Assembly (NCBI GenBank): GCA_001662425.1
Contig: BDDC01001849.1
Location: forward strand, 959 to 19,420
DNA: 18,462 nucleotides
Source: Chlamydomonas sphaeroides
Taxonomy: Eukaryota; Chlorophyta; Chlorophyceae; Chlamydomonadales; Chlamydomonadaceae
Reading direction: 5' to 3'
In this document: positions 8,746 to 17,330 of the stretch, in pieces
Layout: each line of letters opens with the position of its first letter
How positions within the stretch are numbered: position 1 is the stretch's first letter
Position numbers and translations under genes: made by a program
Notes under the pieces: generated by a model
Databases searched by the model: none
Seen by the model: only the letters and a program-made list of their open reading frames with translations
What the model was told of the DNA's origin: nothing

Positions 8746-9695
8746 CTGCTTGATGCCTCGGTCGTAGGGAGCTGCAGTGAGCCCAGTCCGCATCCACTTG
8801 GCCATCACCTCCATCAGCGCCACGTTGCACTGTGTGCTGGGTGGCGGACTGGGCAGCTGAGGTGTCAGGCCGTTGATGTTGGGCTGCAGTCGTAGGCTGG
8901 TAAGCAAGTTGTATGCCATTAGTTCTAGCTCACAGATGATGGAGTGCACGCCGGTGCGTTGGCTGGTGCTGCTGCTCTGTAGCCAGGAAGCCATGTGCTT
9001 GCAGCATGCGGCCAGGTTGCTGTGTGTGTTGGCAAACTCAATGCACTTAAACGGCTGTGGGTCCGACAGGGGATGCCGTTGACTCTGGGTCCGCGGCTCC
9101 TGCAGGCAGCTTGAGCGGATGCTCAGCGTGTCGGCCAGGAGATGAGGGGCTGCCGTGTTCTGCATAGCCAACTCATCCAAGGTGTGGGTTAGCAGGAGGT
9201 ACGGGTTGCTGAAGATGAGGTCGTAGCACCTAGCCGTTGCCGTGTCGGGAGCCGGAATGAGACCAATTTAGGTGGCTTGCTTGTCACAGCCAAACACTCC
9301 ATGCGGCAGGCTGCCATAGCCCATCAGCCACCAGACTGTCTTGATGGTGTTCGACGAGTCAGGCCCGTAGTCAAACCGCTTGGGCAGGGGCTGCCGCCAC
9401 CAGTGGCCAGTGGGGTCGTACGTCATGGTGAGCCGTCCTTGGCCGTCGTCGCCGGTAAGCACAATGAGGCTATGTGTGGTGAACCTGAGGGTGTGGCAGA
9501 TGCCCTCCACGGTGTTGTACAAGCTGGTTGCCTCGGTGTGATCGTCCACTGCCAGGGTTGACGATGTTATACGGTAGACTGGATTGCGTGGGAGGAGTAA
9601 TGGGTGCTCAGAGGAGGCACGACCCTTGCTGCATGCCACCTGGTTGGTTAGCTGCCCGCCTAAGGTTGACAGTAGTCGCTGCGTGAGACAGAGAT
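8740..9695 (-). pseudogene. Unrecognised polyprotein segment, second structured part (C-terminal portion)
   Basis: One frame from about 9695 to 8740 interrupted by a single TAA (9270-9268). It begins RLLSTLGGQLTNQVACSKG and includes TGDDGQGRLTMTYDPTGHWW, RFDYGPDSSNTIKTVWWLMG, CYDLIFSNPYLLLTHTLDEL and NVALMEVMAKWM. It changes frame near 8740 (FLWHLVTAPG to DSALLVTKHLHSTSM). The composition is that of a folded beta-rich protein. No catalytic motif or known fold signature could be identified. The similar density of stops and shifts compared with the flanking retroelement domains suggests that it has been part of the element for as long as they have. Confidence 0.5.
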
Positions 9696-10335
9696 GGTGT
9701 TGGCCACCCAGAGCACGTCCCTGCCCCTGCCTTCCAGAGCGATGGCAGAGTCACTGAGGGCCAACGTGTGTTGAAGGCACCGCAGCTGGCCATGTCCCGC
9801 CACCTTCAGGTACATGAGGAACAGGGCAGCCAGGGATGGCTCGGGGTAGCTGACCGCAATGCCAACTGTATAGTAATGCGCTGAAACCCTTGATCCTCTG
9901 CTGTAGCTGTGCATGGTGCTCGCTCTTGGTGATAGTGTGCAGGGACAGGGTGTGCACCATGACCTCACAGCAGAAGGCCATGAAGTCGCTCAGCCAAATT
10001 GTAGCATCCAGCCGCCAGCGGATGGAACGGGAGGTGGTGAAACCGTGATCGTCTTGCTGCCCGGCCAACTGAGCGCCCCACACCTGATTGCCGAATTCCA
10101 GCATGCTGAGATTGAGGGAAGCCTTTTTGGAGAACCACTCGGGGAACAGATTGTGAAGCCTGGCGCACTCCCTCATGGTCAGCGCTTGCAAGTTGCCCTG
10201 GTAAATCTCGATCAGCTGCCTCTCACTCATGCCACCGGCATGATTGGCCGGTGCCCAGGCTAGATGCACCACCAGAGCAGAGTCCCAAAGGCAGGCCGTC
10301 CATATGCTGAGGCGCAGCAGCGGGGCCGCGTTGTT
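9660..10335 (-). pseudogene. Unrecognised polyprotein segment, second structured part (N-terminal portion)
   Basis: From about 10335 the frame reads NNAAPLLRLSIWTACLWDSA, then ERQLIEIYQGNLQALTMREC and RLHNLFPEWFSKKASLNLSM down to about 9880. There it shifts to the frame with HYYTVGIAVSYPEPSLAAL, LMYLKVAGHGQLRCLQHTL and RGRDVLWVANTISVS, ending at TAG 9662-9660. A further shift near 9690 joins it to the next segment. Amphipathic helices and Trp/His content suggest a globular domain. I do not recognise the family, and a start codon within it is not implied. Confidence 0.45.
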
Positions 10336-10867
10336 CCCCGAGTCCTGTAGGCAACATTGGTTAGGGATTCACACCGTCGCTGTAGTGAGTGCTGTGGCTG
10401 CCAATTCACGGTCACCGTCTGTGTAGTAGTGCATTCACTGCTTGACTCGGTGTGTGGCTCCAACTGCTCGGTGGGCATTAGGTCGGCGCCTGGCAAGTCG
10501 GTGATGCCGCTGCACTGATTTTTGGCAGGGGCTGTCCTGCCGCACTCCTCCTCGCCTGCTGGTGCCACCAGGCAGGCCTCACTGAGGCCGGGAGTGTTGC
10601 TCATGTCTGCCTGCTGTGGTCCCGTCCTGATGGTGCTGTCGAGGAGGCTCCAGCACCACTGTCACTGTTTGTTGCCATTGGTTGTGAGGGCCTGGCGCCA
10701 CCGGGGCTGTTGATGGCAGGAACGGTGTGCAGAGGCCGCCACGGTCCGCAGGTCACACCTCCGGTGCCCGGGCCACCAGCCCGTGGGCTGATCATCATTG
10801 TTACTAACACTGGAGGCCCCGCCGGGACCAGTCGGTTGAACAGGGTGGCAGCTGTCTCCAGTTGCCT
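10336..10867 (-). pseudogene. Low-complexity linker between two structured segments
   Basis: The frame of the 626-codon block continues beyond its TGA (10870-10868) as RQLETAATLFNRLVPAG and then Gly/Pro/Ser-rich text to a TGA near 10601. A second frame carries an acidic, Thr/Ser-rich linker (EEECGRTAPAKNQ, TEQLEPHTESSSECTTTQTV) to about 10335. Which frame is original in the overlap at 10600-10700 cannot be decided by eye. Disordered linkers of this kind also separate Gag and protease in this element, which supports one continuous polyprotein. Confidence 0.4.
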
Positions 10868-12748
10868 TCACACCAAGCGTGAAGGGTGGTTGATTGCTAG
10901 CCAGTTGATTATGCCCTCAGCGTCAGTGTTGGGCTGTAGGAAGACCATGCAGTGCGCTGAGGTGATCTTAACTGTGTAGGTGTCAAGCTCCATAGTGGTG
11001 CTGCTCCACAAGTTGGCAAGTTCATTGCGGGCAGAAATGTCCTGAACGCGCTCCCAGAAGAAGGTCAGTGCCCCATACACCATGACTGCCAGATAACCGT
11101 AGGGTCCATTGAAGTGCAGCAGGGGAAGGGTGTCGTGCTGCTCCTGCACTGCTGCCAGCTCCATCCGGGCTCCCTGTCCCATCCAATCCAGATCGTGCCA
11201 GTTTGCTGACACTGCCAGCATCATGGGGATGCAGAACTCAGGGCACGACATGCCAGTAAGATCCCGCCAAGGTACGGTGTCCACGCCGGGGGCTGCCTCT
11301 TGTGTCACGTTGAGTGCTGAGTGCCAATTCACTGTATACTGGTTGCCCACGGTGTACCACCAGTCGCCGGAGTCTATGAAGTCTGCCAGTTGAGCCTCCT
11401 GCTCATGGCTCAGCGACAGGTGCAGCAACGGCACGGGCCCTCCTGCAGCGCACTGTAGCAGCAGTCCAGTGAAGGCAATCCAGCTGCCGCCGGCATTGGA
11501 TGGGCAGGAGCAATCTGCAAGTTTGGCCAGCTCCAGACCCGGCCCATGCATGCCCCAGGGCTGTCGGCGCACCCAGCTAGCGTAATGTCTAAGCACTTGC
11601 AGAGTCGAGACCTCCACCCTGGCCACCTGCACTCTGAGTGGCGGGGTTGCCATGCCCAGAGTCTGCAGCTTGTGGTACGCTTGGGTGCCCGTCCGTGCAC
11701 GTCGGAGGGTGTGCACGGCGAGTTCCAACGGGGGCATGGTGACTGAGAGCTTAATCTCGTCGCTGCTGTCCTTGCCGCTGTAGCCATATGCCCAGCGCTG
11801 TTCCCGAGTGTCCATGTACCACGGCAGGTTGCCTGTGCTAGCAGCATGCAATGCCAGTGCAAGATACCGTTGATTGTGTTGGTAGGCTGGCTGGTCGATC
11901 GACTCCAGCATGGCCGTCATGATGGGCTCCAGCACGCCAGAGAGGCGCCAGAACATGCTCAGCCACACGGGAAGGCAGTGCGGTGGCCCTCGGGTGGCCT
12001 CCAGGAGGCAGCCCCACGTGTGCAGCCGTGGTGCCGGATTGATTGCACCCATGAGGAGTATGCCAGAGCACCCTTGCCTTCGCTCCCACAGGGCTTGCAC
12101 ATCGACAACACCTGCCTGGCAGGGCCCTGTGGTGAACAGGGCATGGACCTCTTGATGAAGCCGATGTGCCGCTCCTTTTCCTGTGGCGTCCTCGTTGGTG
12201 TCCCATTTCCAGAGAGGGCTGGCAGTTAGTAGGTGCAGCCGGTGCCACCATGAATTTGGCTCGCCGTCCGACTGATGCAGGTGCTCCCACTCCATATCGA
12301 GAATGTGCGAGCCAACCATCAGTTGCTCGAACGTGCACCGCAGCTCAGCACCAGGCAAGTTATCCAGATCAATGAACTCGTCACCAGACAGATACGGTTC
12401 CATTAGCTCAGCTGCAGCCTCGCCGAGGCTGCCCAGGTGCTGGAACCAGAGGGCGGACTGAGAAAACCGCACGCAGGGCAGCAGGAGGTGGATCCAGGAT
12501 GCCGCTCCCGTGATATACTCAGCCATCTGTGCAATTGCTTTGTAGGTGGCGGTTAGAGCACGTGCCAGCTTAAGCAGGGGAGGCTGGAAGATCAGGTCAG
12601 TGCCTAGCACCATACTCTGCTGATCCCTCCACATCATGGCCAGCTGCCGCAGCGCCTCCCTTGCCAGCTCGTAACCGCACACGACGTCGTCCTGTGTTCG
12701 GCCGTGGATCATATCCAACAGTAGCTCGTTGGGTGAGTGGTAGCCCAA
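10868..12748 (-). CDS. 626-codon open frame of unknown function inside the retroelement
   Basis: This is the longest uninterrupted frame in the window. Upstream the same frame continues to about 13015 through TGA 12766-12764 and TGA 12862-12860, so the Met at 12748 is probably internal. The protein is Trp-rich and looks folded: helical stretches (LARALTATYKAIAQMAEYI, LGSLGEAAAELMEPYL), an acidic turn GDEFIDLDNLPG, then Trp/aromatic segments (WWYTVGNQYTVNWHSALNV, GYLAVMVYGALTFFWERV, LANLWSSTTMELDTYTVKI). There is no signal peptide, no membrane span, no nucleotide-binding or nuclease motif, and no RT, capsid-knuckle or protease signature. Lying between protease and RT it could be a structural or envelope-like product of the element, or a captured host gene. 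I cannot assign a family. Confidence 0.55.
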   Translation of the reverse strand: MGYHSPNELLLDMIHGRTQDDVVCGYELAREALRQLAMMWRDQQSMVLGTDLIFQPPLLKLARALTATYKAIAQMAEYITGAASWIHLLLPCVRFSQSALWFQHLGSLGEAAAELMEPYLSGDEFIDLDNLPGAELRCTFEQLMVGSHILDMEWEHLHQSDGEPNSWWHRLHLLTASPLWKWDTNEDATGKGAAHRLHQEVHALFTTGPCQAGVVDVQALWERRQGCSGILLMGAINPAPRLHTWGCLLEATRGPPHCLPVWLSMFWRLSGVLEPIMTAMLESIDQPAYQHNQRYLALALHAASTGNLPWYMDTREQRWAYGYSGKDSSDEIKLSVTMPPLELAVHTLRRARTGTQAYHKLQTLGMATPPLRVQVARVEVSTLQVLRHYASWVRRQPWGMHGPGLELAKLADCSCPSNAGGSWIAFTGLLLQCAAGGPVPLLHLSLSHEQEAQLADFIDSGDWWYTVGNQYTVNWHSALNVTQEAAPGVDTVPWRDLTGMSCPEFCIPMMLAVSANWHDLDWMGQGARMELAAVQEQHDTLPLLHFNGPYGYLAVMVYGALTFFWERVQDISARNELANLWSSTTMELDTYTVKITSAHCMVFLQPNTDAEGIINWLAINHPSRLV

Positions 12749-13892
12749 TAGATAATCTTGATATCATTTGCTGGAGTCCTCATTGTGAGGGCGAGCTGCT
12801 GGCTCCCGTCGCCTGAGCTGTTCAGGCTTGGTGGATTCCACCATGAAGGGCAACTCAAATCAATGCCACCATATCTCCTCACGCATGTTAAACGACTGCA
12901 CAATCCAAGGGGCCTGGGCCGGAAGCGGGTTGCGGGGCAGGCAGATGGTGGGCTGCAATCCAGCACCGGTGCACAGCTGTCCTTGGCCTTGGTACGCAAT
13001 GGTGTCGGCCGCCTTGTCGTGACATCATTATTGCGAACACATCATCCATGCACTGGCACAGGAGTTGCTGATGTGCCGGGTTGTGGGAAGACAGTGCCGC
13101 CCCCACCATCTCGTAGGACTGGAGCGTGCCCATGGTTAACACCAGGAGACCCTGCAGCACCGGTGACAGGAGCTCATCTCCTCCATCATCATCGGTGCTC
13201 CGGTCTTGTTTGTTGGGCGGCTGCTGGTCATCTCCAGTGCCGTCTTGCTCCACACCAGCTGGTGGCTCCTCGTCTCCATTGTTGCCTGAGGAGAGATCCG
13301 AGCCGGCGCCGCCGGTGCCAGCTGGCGATTGTTGATCCTGGTCAGCGGCTCCACGGCCTTTGCTATCACTGCTGTCGGAGGAGGCGCCACCCCCATCCTC
13401 ATTGTCGTTGATGGAAGAAGAGCTGTCATTGCTTGAGGGGTCCTGTCCATTAGGGCTGGCCACCGCAGTGAGCACCCTCTGCAGGCTCTGCACGAGGCCC
13501 AGCGGCGTGCAGAGCTGGACGGCCCTGAATGGCCGCACTGGTGGGTCCAGCGCCTGCTGGGTTGATGCCGGCGCCGCCACCACGTTGAGGCAGGTCATGC
13601 TGCGTGGGATAGTCAGCACCGTCGTAGGCTGGATATGGGTGCCGCCCATTTCCATCTCCATGGTGCCCATATCCCGCAGCTGTTGGATAAGCTCTGCGGG
13701 CATGAAGTCGTTTAGCCTCCCTGGCACGGTGGGCTGAGCACCTGCTCCGGTGACAAGTGGTGCTCCAGGCAGGTCAGTCCTTGCCTCGGGGTTGGCAACG
13801 ATGCTCCTGCTACACGCTGTTGGGGGCTGCGCAATGGGTATAATTTGGAAGCCGTGATCACTGTACCGTGCCATGTCCAGACCGTGCAGGTT
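12749..13892 (-). pseudogene. Acidic Ser/Asp-rich linker leading into the unknown domain
   Basis: The frame is open from the TAA at 13895-13893 to 12888 (328 codons from Met 13874). Residues 1-125 are mixed (LNDFMPAELIQQLRDMGTME), and residues about 150-235 are strongly acidic and Ser/Gly-rich (SSNDSSSSINDNEDGGG, DQQPPNKQDRSTDDDGGDE). A helical piece with CMDDVFAIMM follows. Near 13015 the sensible reading moves to the frame of the 626-codon block (TIAYQGQGQLCTGAG, QAPWIVQSFNMREEIWWH), which then crosses TGA at 12860 and 12764. The acidic stretch resembles the one just before protease (15130-15395) in style, supporting common origin within one polyprotein. No domain is recognised. Confidence 0.5.
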
Positions 13893-13923
13893 TTACACCG
13901 GAGAGAAATGCGGTGTGATGGGA

Positions 13924-14227
13924 GATGATGATTCGGTTGCCGCCTTGGGGGTGCTGGCTTACACCATACCAGGGTAGAACTGCTGTGTTGGCTGTGACTG
14001 CGGCACACAGGCCGGGCAGGGCGTGGCGGCGGGTGGTGGGGTGTAGTAGGCCGGGGGCGGGGCGAGGTAGGCATGAGCGGGTGGCGTTGCATAGTGGGCG
14101 GCCGCCTGCTGGTGTGCGTATGTATAGGGCGGGGTGTGGGTCTGGGCGGAGGGCCGAGCGTATGGCTGCACGTATGGCTGCGTGTATGGCTGCACGTATG
14201 GCTGGGAAAGATGATGATTCGGTTGCC
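13924..14227. repeat. 18-bp exact direct repeat pair
   Basis: GATGATGATTCGGTTGCC occurs at 13924-13941 and 14210-14227, 286 bases apart. On the coding (minus) strand the copies encode WQPNHHL at the upstream site and part of a Ser-rich stretch, in a different frame, at the other. The intervening segment holds the QPY repeat and Ala/Pro/Tyr-rich text. It may be the trace of a segmental duplication or of a deletion/insertion by short-homology recombination. Confidence 0.55.
14159..14206 (-). repeat. Four tandem 12-bp units encoding a QPY(V/T/A) repeat
   Basis: Plus-strand units CGTATGGCTGCA, CGTATGGCTGCG, TGTATGGCTGCA and CGTATGGCTGGG lie head to tail. On the coding strand they give QPYV/QPYT-type tetrapeptides. 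A 12-bp period keeps the frame, which is expected of a coding repeat. Confidence 0.75.
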
Positions 14228-14446
14228 ACTCGTCCATGGCCGTTCCATCTGCCTTCAGCGTGTCTGGCTGCTGCTGCTGGGACCCCACCGGGGTTCCCAG
14301 GTCCATGTTCTCCGTTCCGTAGCCGCCGTTGCTGGCTGCACCCTGCTGGCACTGTAGGGAGTGCTCCGCCAAAGTCCCTTGATCCATGTCATCCCACGTC
14401 TCATAGCCATTGTCCCTTTCACCACGGCTGTTGCACGTGTCTCTGA

Positions 14447-15045
14447 TCACGGCCATGCATGCTGCCCATTCACGAGCTGTGGTGCGCCCCCCCCCAGCTT
14501 CTGCAAGATACTCTGTGCACGGCGGGGAGTGCAGGAGCTGTTGACCAGCAGCAAGTAGGCGGCTGCAAGCAGACTGTTGTCCTTTGGGTTGCCGGCAGGC
14601 TCTGCTCCCATCGGGACAGTGATGACTGTGGACAGGTGCTGAAATGAGTTGGGCCAGAAGTTGTACTGGGCCGTTGGGAACTGGGTGATGTAGTCCATTA
14701 GAGGCAGGGTCTGCTCGTTGCCAACAATGAAGGAGATGACGGGGTTCTTGGGCACCACCAGTGTTCTGCCAAGTGCCAGCACGGTTGCATGCTCGGTGCC
14801 AAACAGCAGGATGAGGTTGGTGTTGGTGGGGTCGAGCTCCAGCTGTGTTCGTTGACGTTGGCCGTTACAAGCTGTGGTGAGCTGCGTAGTTGAGCGCCAC
14901 GTCTTGAGCCCTAGCGCCTTCACCATGTCTTCAGTGATGAGGTTGACGTTGGCTCCATCATCTCATAGCACGTAGAAGTAGTGTTGCTTGCCGTTGGGTG
15001 TGCAGAATGCCATGAGAATGCAAGTGGAACATGTTGTGGTTGGAC
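14447..15045 (-). pseudogene. Retropepsin-like aspartic protease
   Basis: The frame reads TPNGKQHYFYVL, an in-frame TGA (14965-14963), then DDGANVNLITEDMVKALGL. The DDGA (14962-14951) with hydrophobic strand before and NLI after is the active-site loop of retroelement proteases (usually D-S/T-G-A, here D-D-G-A). The rest of the roughly 160 residues (LALGRTLVVPKNPVISFIVG, LPLMDYITQFPTAQYNFW) fits the flap, the second hydrophobic strand and the place of the ...DLLLG...YG block of Gypsy proteases, though that glycine motif is not clear. The protease would cut the polyprotein into mature parts. It follows the Gag knuckles and acidic linker, as expected. The TGA one codon before DDGA inactivates the copy. 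Confidence 0.75.
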
Positions 15046-16345
15046 AGGAAATAGGTGCAGAGCAGGGGGCAGCACCGAATATAGTGTGCCTTGGCTTTGG
15101 CGGACAGGTGCCCTACATCTTTGATCCTTCACAGCAGGTTAGCGACAATGTATGGCAGACCGTGCTTGGAGGTGAAGGAGTGGAGGACGGGGGCTTGGGA
15201 ATGGGAGCCGTTGACCCACGCCGCCGTGTACGACTCCGAGTCGGAGCTGGAGGTGCTGCCTGTCTTTGATCCTGACGTTGAGGTGCCATCGTCATTGCTG
15301 CCCAAAGAGAAGTCACTGTCAGGCTCTGTAGACTCACTGCCGCCGTTGTTGCTGCTCTCCTGCTGCCGGGGGCCACCGGCCTTCCTTGCCATCATGCCAA
15401 GCCTTGGTCCGGCGCTGTATGCTTTATTGCACCCTAGAAGTGGTCAGGACAGGCCGCTGTCCTCTGTCATCATCTGCTCAATAGTGCTGCACTCCTCCTT
15501 GGAAGGATGGCTCTGTGGCTTGACAGGTGGTGGTGACGGCGGCTGTTCTCGGACCGGTTCGGGCAGTGCCCCAAGGCCGCTGGCCTTGGGACACTTGGTG
15601 GGCTTGTGTACTGGTCCACTGATAGGGCAATCGGAGGCTGATGACAGAGAAGCAGCCGTGGTGGTGCGCATTTGTAAGGCACCGGCAGGTTGACTTGTGG
15701 CCGGGCTGTCCGCCTCAGGCTGCCAGGGTTCCACATGGCCATTGTCATTGGCAGGTCATGGGCTTGGCTGTTCAAGTGCGCCGTGCTTGTCATGATCTTG
15801 TTTTACTGACGCTGTTGTCGGTGTAGCCTTCTTGGGCGTGTTGAAGAATCTCGGGCGCAGACCCGTGGGGCTGCGCCTGGCCTGTGGAGCTGTCAGTAGT
15901 GCGGCATCAGAGGGGCGCGCGTCCATGGAGCACACCACTGGTGTGCTGCACTGTGTGGTGGGCGCCAGGGGCACGTGGGTGCTGTCATCTGATGCTTTGC
16001 TGCTCTCTGAGGTTGCCGGCTCATCGTTGCTGTTGGTGTCTGTCTCTGTACCAGGTTGGGGACGTGTCATGAGCACGCACCAGAGCGGCGCCGTTTTGTC
16101 TGGGGTGATGTGGTGTGGCTGCTGAGCTGCGATTCTCTGCTCTCTGCTGTTGTGAGATGGTTCATCATCGCTATCGGTATCCGTCTTGGGCTGCTGCTTC
16201 GCCGTGGTTCTGATCACCCAACCCCAGGGGTGCGGCCCGGGAATGAGCTGGGTTCCACCTCTGTAGCTGCTGTGGTCACTTTCCTTGAGCAATGGAGGGC
16301 AGCCGCTGGCTGTGCTGTCCCCACTGCTGAGCAACGAGGAAGCAT
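15046..16345 (-). pseudogene. Gag/pre-protease region: acidic linkers and a damaged zinc knuckle
   Basis: One frame spans about 430 codons with TGA at 15758-15756, 15446-15444 and 15131-15129. It contains two similar acidic patches (KTDTDSDDEPS and TETDTNSNDEPA), a basic patch (FFNTPKKATPTT), then CPISGPVHKPTKC at 15629-15591. That is a CX2CX3HX4C zinc knuckle in which the second Cys is Ser (AGT at 15620-15618, one base from TGT). It is followed by a Pro-rich stretch and a second Ser/Asp-rich stretch (SESTEPDSDFSLGSNDDG). The final part (RIKDVGHLSAKAKAHYI) leads to the protease through a frame change near 15040. Nucleic-acid binding by the knuckle is known for the family. The Ser substitution probably weakens zinc binding. 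Confidence 0.65.
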
Positions 16346-16885
16346 CCCCCCCGGGGTCGGTGATATGACAAGTCTACCGTGCGGCGGCCTGATGAGGTTC
16401 TTGAGGAGGGCCGGCACAAGTGCTCACACCACGGCATCTGCTGCGAGGGAGTGCAGCACGTTGCTGTGTCCTCGGAGGCTGCTGCAAGTCCGCACCACTG
16501 GGGTGTCCCCCGCTGGGGGAGCCGTAGTCGTTTTCTTCTTGGACTTCTTGGGCGGTGTCATAGCCCAAAGCGCCACAGACGGCTGATCTTGAGGGGCCAG
16601 CTTGATCTCAGGCACTGCCAGTGCTGGTGGCGGTGGTGGAGGGCTATGGTTGATTGGCTGCACCACCGGCGGTGCGGGGGCGCTAGACGGTAAAGGTGCT
16701 TCCATGGTTGGGGCCAGTTCAGCTGAGCGTTGTGTGGCCCTTGATCACACCTTCACAGCGCTTTGCAGCAGCTTGTAGGCATCTTGCTGATGCACCGGAT
16801 CATCCAGCGCCATGGTGATGGCCATTGCTGGCACGGCTGCCTCTGCTGGAGGGGCCGCATGCCGTGTCATAGCGGTGCCTAACGG
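16346..16885 (-). pseudogene. Gag-region Pro/Ala- and Lys-rich linker
   Basis: The frame runs from about 16885 (HAAPPAEAAVPAMAITMAL, QDAYKLLQSAVKV), across TGA 16747-16745, through Met 16705 (SSAPAPPVVQPINHSPPPPPPA) and a basic cluster PPKKSKKKTTT that resembles a nuclear localisation signal. It continues across TGA 16426-16424 to VPALLKNLIRPPHGRLV. It then shifts frame exactly at a run of seven C (16346-16352). The region is disordered in character, with one short helical piece (AYKLLQSAV). It is not recognised beyond being part of the Gag-Pol chain. Confidence 0.5.
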
Positions 16886-17330
16886 AGAGGGTGCCCGACG
16901 TTGCTAGGCAGACTGGGTTCTCGGTGTCATCATCCTTGGATTCAATGAAAGCCGCGGGTGCAGCGCCCGTCTCGTCCCATGAGGTGATGCCCATGGCCAG
17001 GGTGAACACGCCGAACACCTTGCGTGCAGTCGCCATGTCAGGGGACGGTGGCGGTGGGGTGCTTATTGTGACACAGGGTGCTGGTGCAGCGGCGGCTCCC
17101 TTGGCACCGCCAGTGCCAAGCCAATTGAAGAGCTCAGATGCAGTGTGGAAGGGCTTGTTCTTGTTCTTCTCCTGTCATTGTTGCTGGAACTTGTGCAGCT
17201 TGGCCTTAATGGCCCGCTTACAGGCTTCTTCATGGATGTAGGCCCAGAGGTCGCACCGTGTGCTGCGGTCCTCTCCGTCCGATGCTCCACTCAAGAGGAC
17301 GGCTGGGGTGTTGTCATTCTGGTGTCACCG
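16800..17330 (-). pseudogene. Gag segment after the zinc knuckle, Lys-rich helix
   Basis: After a frame change near 17320 the chain reads VLLSGASDGEDRSTRCDLW, then AYIHEEACKRAIKAKLHKFQ, TGA (17177-17175), QEKNKNKPFHTASELFNWLG and on to Met 17036 (ATARKVFGVFTLAMGITSW). The Lys-rich part looks like a long amphipathic or coiled-coil helix. The part from 17036 may be a small folded unit. The last 30 codons of this frame, to TGA 16802-16800, look shifted and overlap the better reading of the next segment. Confidence 0.5.

Larger units (their letters stand above)
13893..14550 (-). pseudogene. Gln/Pro/Tyr-rich segment after the protease
   Basis: One frame runs from about 14550 (TEYLAEAGGGRTTAREWAAC) through Met 14456 to TAA 13961-13959, then on through ASTPKAATESSSP to TAA 13895-13893 and NLHGLDM. 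It overlaps the end of the protease frame (TGA 14449-14447), so the original chain probably switched frame near 14550. The middle is repetitive: QPYVQPYTQPYVQPYAR, then Tyr/Pro/Ala-rich text ending at GMV. Such prion-like or proline-rich stretches are usually disordered. No enzyme motif is visible, and the N-terminal half of RT, which should follow the protease, is not here. Confidence 0.5.

Noticed and set aside
11109..12375. Plus-strand open frames opposite the 626-codon block
   Set aside because: They are short and overlapping, show no motif, and are explained by GC-rich antisense sequence.
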